DNA of 28,216 nt, from positions 1-28,216 of the forward strand of contig JBIKVK010000014.1 of assembly GCA_044356835.1 (NCBI GenBank), read 5' to 3'. The DNA comes from SYIM01 sp044356835. Lineage in GTDB: Bacteria > Pseudomonadota > Gammaproteobacteria > Burkholderiales > Burkholderiaceae_E. Positions 24,028-28,216 of this stretch are shown here, in pieces. A model generated the notes under the pieces. It was not told where the DNA came from. It saw nothing but the letters and a program-made list of their open reading frames with translations, and searched no databases. The position numbers were made by a program, and so were the translations under genes. Numbering within the stretch: position 1 is the first letter of the stretch; each line of letters starts with the position of its first letter.

Positions 24028-25602
24028 ATGGCGCGATACGGAGCCCTTCAACTCGGACTGGTCTGGCAGCGTCTGTCGGGCTTTATCGATGAAGCAGCGC
24101 AAGTGTTTCTGCGGACCTCCTTTTCGTCCGTCGTGCGCGACAACTGGGACATGGCGCTCGGCCTGATGGACAGCCAGGGTCGCCAGATTGTTCAATCGGC
24201 CAAGAGTGTTCCCTCGTTCATCGGAACCATGCCTCGCACGCTCAAGGCCATGCTCGAGCGTTTCCCTAGGGAGCGCCTCGAGCCGGGTGATGTGCTCATC
24301 TCCAATGATGCCTACCATGGGACGGGTCACCTCAACGACATCACCATGGTGATGCCGATCTTCCGGGGCCGCTCCCTGATCGCGTTCATCGGCAGCACCT
24401 TTCACAGCGTCGATATCGGGGGCGCGCCCTCAGTCGAGGCTCGCGATGCCTATGAAGAAGGCCTCACCATCCCGGTCTGCCGCATCCGGATCCGTGGTGA
24501 GGACAACCCGGATGTGATTGCGTTTCTTGAGGCCAACCTGCGTGCGCCGCAGGAAACGCTCGGCGACATCCGGGCCCAGTTCGCGGCCTACGGTCAGGCG
24601 TGTGATCGCCTGCTGGCGCTTTTGGATTCCGAGCGTATCGATGATCTCGACGAACTGGTCGACGACATCTTGGATCGTTCCGAAGCCAGCATGCGGCGCT
24701 CGATCGAGGGTTTGCCGCCGGGTTGTTATGAAGACGAGATCCATCTCGACGGCTTCGATGCGCCCTTGCTCATTCGCTGCGCAGTGACGATCCAGGGAGG
24801 CGACATCACGGTCGATTACGAGGGCAGTTCGGCGCAGATTCAGCGACCCATCAACTCGGTGCTGAACTACACCATCGCCTACACCAATTACGCATTGAAA
24901 TGCCTGCTCGATCCGTCCACCCCAAACAATGACGGCACATTCCGGCCGGTGGTCGTCCGTGCGCCCGAGGGCACGATCGTCAACCCCAGGCGGCCAGCAC
25001 CCGTCTGGGCCCGGCATCTGAGTGGCCACTATCTGCCGCCCGTGGTCTTCGGTGCCATGTCGCGCGTGATGCCTGACAAAGTGATCGCCGATTGCGGGTC
25101 GCCGCTTTGGAGTGCCTACTTTCAGGGCCGCCATGCGGACGGTCGCAACTTCGTCAAGATGTTCTTCATGAATGGCGGGCACGGTGCGCGGGCGGGCCAT
25201 GACGGGCCGCCCTGCCTGTCCTTTCCGTCCAATGTCGCGACGCTTTCGATCGAGCGCTTCGAGTCGAACGTACCGATGATGATTACGGAGAAGACGCTGA
25301 TCGACGGCTCAGGCGGAGAAGGCCGGCAGCGGGGCGGGGCCGGGCAGCGGATTTCATTCCGGGTCGTGGGAGATCAGCCTGTGGTGATGACGATCCGTCA
25401 TGAGCGCGTCAAGTTCCCGCCGCGCGGCATTCTTGGAGGAGGGGCGGGCGCGCCTGGCCGTGACCTCATCAATGGTCAGCTGATTGCGTCCAAAGGTCGC
25501 TACACCCTGGCTCCGGGCGATCTGGCCACCTTCGAGACTCCGGGCGGTGGGGGCTACGGTGCGCCGGCGGTCGAGGGCACCGCTCAGGCAGGCGTGCGAT
25601 GA
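24028..25602 (+). CDS. hyuB: HyuB-type subunit, hydantoinase B/oxoprolinase family
   Basis: This 524-residue protein belongs to the hydantoinase B family, the partner of HyuA in ATP-dependent opening of hydantoins, 5-oxoproline or lactams. Related pairs form caprolactamase and acetophenone carboxylase. Marks are DNWDMALGLMDSQG (about 45-58), GDVLISNDAYHGTGHLNDI (about 94-112), FHSVDIGG, INSVLNYTIAYTNYALKC, the glycine-rich MNGGHGARAGHDGPPCLSFP, and a C-terminal GGGYG. GGGAG lies 5 nt before the ATG at 24028; an earlier in-frame TTG at 24007 is less likely. Its stop overlaps the HyuA start (ATGA). HyuB before HyuA is the reverse of the commonly described order. The substrate is open. Confidence 0.93.
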   Translation: MARYGALQLGLVWQRLSGFIDEAAQVFLRTSFSSVVRDNWDMALGLMDSQGRQIVQSAKSVPSFIGTMPRTLKAMLERFPRERLEPGDVLISNDAYHGTGHLNDITMVMPIFRGRSLIAFIGSTFHSVDIGGAPSVEARDAYEEGLTIPVCRIRIRGEDNPDVIAFLEANLRAPQETLGDIRAQFAAYGQACDRLLALLDSERIDDLDELVDDILDRSEASMRRSIEGLPPGCYEDEIHLDGFDAPLLIRCAVTIQGGDITVDYEGSSAQIQRPINSVLNYTIAYTNYALKCLLDPSTPNNDGTFRPVVVRAPEGTIVNPRRPAPVWARHLSGHYLPPVVFGAMSRVMPDKVIADCGSPLWSAYFQGRHADGRNFVKMFFMNGGHGARAGHDGPPCLSFPSNVATLSIERFESNVPMMITEKTLIDGSGGEGRQRGGAGQRISFRVVGDQPVVMTIRHERVKFPPRGILGGGAGAPGRDLINGQLIASKGRYTLAPGDLATFETPGGGGYGAPAVEGTAQAGVR

Positions 25603-27722
25603 GCCGCCCGGAGGCAATCCCGAGCGCGCTCGGGCGCTACCGGATCGGCGTCGATATCGGCGGTACCTTTACCGATTTCGTGATGCTCGACACCGAGCGG
25701 GGGACGCTTCGCAACGAAAAGCTCCTCACCACGCCGGACGATCCCTCGCGTGCCGTTCTCGATGGCGTTTCACGACTGCTTGCGGCGGCCGGCGTCGGTG
25801 CGGACCAAGTCGCGCAGGTCATCCATGGCACCACCCTGGTGGCCAATGCGCTCATCGAGCGCAAAGGTGTTCGTACCGCACTCGTGACGACCCGTGGGTT
25901 TCGCGATGTGCTTGCAGTGGGCCTGGAGTGGCGCTACGACACCTACGATCTGTCGCTTGAGCTGCCGCCGCCTCTCGCGCCGCGCGAACATTGCTTCGAA
26001 GTCGACGAGCGGCTCGATGCTGGCGGCGCGGTGCTCGAGGCCCTCGATGAGGCTTCGGTAAGAGCCATGGCTGCGCAGATCTCGGCCCAGGGTATCGAGG
26101 CGGTGGGGATCTGCCTGTTGCACGCGTTTCGCAACCCAAGCCATGAACAGCGGGTTCAGGCAATCCTGCGCGAGTGTTGCCCTGGCCTGGTCACTTGCAT
26201 TTCCAGCGACGTCGTGCCCGAGATTGGCGAATACGAACGGATGTCGACCACGGTCGCCAATGCCTATGTCCTGCCGATCTTCGAACGGTATGTCGCCCGG
26301 ATTGCGCAGGGTCTGAAGACCATTGGAATTGGACATCCTCTGTATCTCGTCTTGTCCGACGGTGGCACGGTCCACCAGCGCACCGCGATCCGACACCCGA
26401 TTCGTCTCGTGCAATCCGGGCCCGCGGGCGGTGTGCAGGCGACGACGCGCTATGGTCAGGCCGCGGGCGAGCGCGACATTTTTTGCTTCGACATGGGCGG
26501 TACCACGGCCAAGGCCTGCCTGATCGACGCGGGCGAGCCGTTGAGGGGCACCGAGTTCGAAGTGGCTCGGGTGTTCCGGTTCAAGAAGGGCAGCGGTTTG
26601 CCCCTGCGCATCCCGGTCATCGACATGATCGAGATCGGCGCTGGGGGAGGCTCGATCGCCCGGGTCGACCGTCTGGGTCTACTGCAGGTGGGGCCCGACA
26701 GCTCCAGTGCCGATCCTGGTCCGGCCTGCTACGGCCGGGGCGGCCTCGATCCGACGGTGACCGATGCCGATCTCGTTCTGGGATATCTCGGGGCCGACAG
26801 CTTTCTTGGCGGGGACATGAAGCTGGATATTGCTGCGGCCCGTGCGGCAATGGCCTCGCGGATCGGCAGCCCGCTCGGCCTCAGCGTCGAAGAGGCGGCC
26901 TGGGGCATCCACAACCTGGTGAACGAGAACATGGCTCGTGCCGCCGTGATTCACGCGTTGGAAAAAGCCCGGAGAATCAGCGATTACGCCATGCTGCCCA
27001 TTGGCGGGGCGGGTCCGGTGCATGCAGCGCATATCGCCCGAAAGCTGGGTGTTTCCCGGGTGATCTGTCCGCTGGGGGCGGGCGTCGCCTCAGCCTTCGG
27101 TTTCCTGGCCGCACCCACGTCGTTTTCGTTTGTTCGCGGACGGCTCGAACCGCTGGCGAGCCTCGATTTTGGAGCGCTCAACACCTTGCTGGACGGGATC
27201 GAAGCGGACGGTCGAGGCCTGCTCGCCGAGGCGGGTGCTCCCGATGACCAGGTCAACGTTGCCCTCGCCGCAGCGATGCGCTATGTCGGTCAGGGTTATG
27301 AAATCGATGTCGAACTCGACCGAGATGCGGTTCGCAGAGGCGATCGCGCAGCGATGCTCGAAGCCTACGAGAAGACCTATGCGCGATATTTCGGGCGCAC
27401 CGAGTCAGGCGTTGCTCTTGAGGTTGTGTCCTGGCGGATGGTGGTGAGCGGGCCGCGTGTCGAAATTGACCTCGCCCGCGCGCGCTCGGAGGCGGCGGCC
27501 GATGCGTCGACCGCGATGGCTCCGCGTGCATGGCGCGAGGTCTGGTTTGAGGAGCACGCGGGCTATGTGCGTACGCCTGTCTATGACCGGTACCGTTTCG
27601 TGGCCGGCACGACCATCGAGGGACCGGCGCTCGTCGAGGAGCGTGAATCCACCGTGGTCGTCCCTCCGAATGCTCGCGCCCGTTGCGACGAAAGTCGCAA
27701 TCTGATCATCGACCTGGGCTGA
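25599..27722 (+). CDS. hyuA: HyuA-type ATP-binding subunit, hydantoinase/oxoprolinase family
   Basis: This 707-residue subunit should bind ATP and activate the substrate amide for the HyuB partner. The actin-like ATPase fold shows GVDIGGTFTDFVML at 17-30 (phosphate 1), VIHGTTLVANALIERKG around 75-91, the second phosphate motif FDMGGTTAKA near 297-306, and IEIGAGGGSIARVD. Later come GPACYGRGG and LPIGGAGPVHA, followed by the C-terminal hydantoinase A tail. Length is normal for the family. The start overlaps the HyuB stop by four bases, so the two are translationally coupled. It ends 1 base from the stop of a convergent gene. The pair is divergent from the ThDP-enzyme operon and may open a cyclic or activated amide feeding it (inference). 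Confidence 0.94.
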   Translation: MSRPEAIPSALGRYRIGVDIGGTFTDFVMLDTERGTLRNEKLLTTPDDPSRAVLDGVSRLLAAAGVGADQVAQVIHGTTLVANALIERKGVRTALVTTRGFRDVLAVGLEWRYDTYDLSLELPPPLAPREHCFEVDERLDAGGAVLEALDEASVRAMAAQISAQGIEAVGICLLHAFRNPSHEQRVQAILRECCPGLVTCISSDVVPEIGEYERMSTTVANAYVLPIFERYVARIAQGLKTIGIGHPLYLVLSDGGTVHQRTAIRHPIRLVQSGPAGGVQATTRYGQAAGERDIFCFDMGGTTAKACLIDAGEPLRGTEFEVARVFRFKKGSGLPLRIPVIDMIEIGAGGGSIARVDRLGLLQVGPDSSSADPGPACYGRGGLDPTVTDADLVLGYLGADSFLGGDMKLDIAAARAAMASRIGSPLGLSVEEAAWGIHNLVNENMARAAVIHALEKARRISDYAMLPIGGAGPVHAAHIARKLGVSRVICPLGAGVASAFGFLAAPTSFSFVRGRLEPLASLDFGALNTLLDGIEADGRGLLAEAGAPDDQVNVALAAAMRYVGQGYEIDVELDRDAVRRGDRAAMLEAYEKTYARYFGRTESGVALEVVSWRMVVSGPRVEIDLARARSEAAADASTAMAPRAWREVWFEEHAGYVRTPVYDRYRFVAGTTIEGPALVEERESTVVVPPNARARCDESRNLIIDLG

Positions 27723-27723
27723 G

Positions 27724-28216
27724 TCAGCGCCGGTTTTTCCCCGACGCCTCGTCGTATCCGCCCTGGCCGTCCAGGGCCGCCCAGGCGGCCAGTTCAGCTG
27801 ACGGTTTGAACTCGCCTGCGCGAATCAGTTCGAGCCAGATCCGGGCCGCTTCGACGAAGTGCGGAATGCTGCCCGGAAACATCATGATCGACAGCGCCTC
27901 GGCGAGATCGAGGTCGGGCACACCGGCCCGATTGGCCGCGACCAGAGCCCATCGAAGAAGGGCGTGGTCCGCCTTTGCGGCGTGAATCGCGCTCGCGGCC
28001 ATCCAGGCCAGGCGGGGTTCGAGCGGTGCCGCCGCCCGGATCAAGCCCTCACGGTAGGCCGCCGATATATCGAACGACTCGAGGTGGGCGCGCCAGTGTT
28101 CGTCGAGAAAGGTGTAGCCGCGCGCTCCGAGTGCGAAGGCGGCCAGTCGGGCGATGGCTGCAAACCCGTCCATCGTGCCGCCACCCTGCAGGTATTTGGG
28201 GATGTGATGGGTGGCA
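27724..28216 (-). CDS. Possible carboxymuconolactone decarboxylase/AhpD-like protein, 5' part missing at window edge
   Basis: The minus-strand frame is open from the stop at 27724-27726 to the window end, giving 163 residues with no stop. An internal Met at 28173 is preceded in frame by HHIPKYLQGGGT, so the gene most likely starts outside the window. The mostly helical sequence includes HAAKADHALLRWALVAANRAG followed by LAEALSIMMFPGSIPHFVEAARIW. This resembles the helix pair of carboxymuconolactone decarboxylase/AhpD folds. The redox CxxC of AhpD is absent, as there are no cysteines in the visible part, so a peroxidase-type activity is unlikely. The family assignment is tentative. The gene is tail-to-tail with HyuA, with one base between stop codons. 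Confidence 0.5.
   Translation of the reverse strand, partial: ATHHIPKYLQGGGTMDGFAAIARLAAFALGARGYTFLDEHWRAHLESFDISAAYREGLIRAAAPLEPRLAWMAASAIHAAKADHALLRWALVAANRAGVPDLDLAEALSIMMFPGSIPHFVEAARIWLELIRAGEFKPSAELAAWAALDGQGGYDEASGKNRR

Overview
The window is GC-rich and very densely coded. It looks like part of a betaproteobacterial chromosome, probably Burkholderiales. The reasons are an orphan Bug/TctC-type periplasmic receptor, a lone HyuB/HyuA pair, catabolic acyl-CoA genes with a peptide-type ABC importer, and codon use strongly biased to G/C at third positions. The taxon is an inference. No rRNA, tRNA, CRISPR array, insertion sequence or phage gene was recognised, and no gap between genes exceeds about 150 bases.

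Layout. (1) 1-1304, minus strand: the start of a YdcF/ElyC-type (DUF218) membrane protein running off the left edge, and an NfsA-like nitroreductase. A hairpin with a U-tract lies between them. (2) 1446-4478, plus strand: a light-response/DNA-repair block with a small DUF2256 cysteine protein, an iron-sulfur photolyase of the PhrB/FeS-BCP class, and a second photolyase-like protein that keeps only the FAD domain and carries a C-terminal extension. (3) 4581-5456: membrane protease HtpX. (4) 5608-16798, plus strand: a complete peptide-type ABC importer (binding protein, two permeases, two ATPases), then an MDR-family oxidoreductase, a hotdog thioesterase, an AMP-forming acyl-CoA ligase and two different M14-like zinc hydrolases. 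A glyoxalase-fold (VOC) gene is inserted on the opposite strand. (5) 23890-16824, minus strand: a five-gene run of ThDP-dependent enzyme, branched-chain aminotransferase-like protein, acyl-CoA dehydrogenase, ADP-forming acyl-CoA synthetase and Bug receptor. (6) 24028-27722, plus strand, divergent from (5): HyuB then HyuA, ATP-dependent hydantoinase/oxoprolinase-type subunits. (7) right edge, minus strand: a partial gene tentatively assigned to the carboxymuconolactone decarboxylase/AhpD fold.

How it may work together (inference). Regions 4-6 look like an uncharacterised catabolic neighbourhood for amide-linked compounds such as N-acyl amino acids, small acylated peptides or lactams/cyclic amides. 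The ABC importer or Bug receptor would bring in the substrate. M14-like hydrolases or HyuBA would open amide bonds. The aminotransferase and ThDP enzyme would handle the amino/2-oxo acid part. The two unrelated acyl-CoA synthetases, the acyl-CoA dehydrogenase, the MDR reductase and the thioesterase would handle the acyl part. The substrate cannot be read from the sequence. No transcriptional regulator was found in the window.
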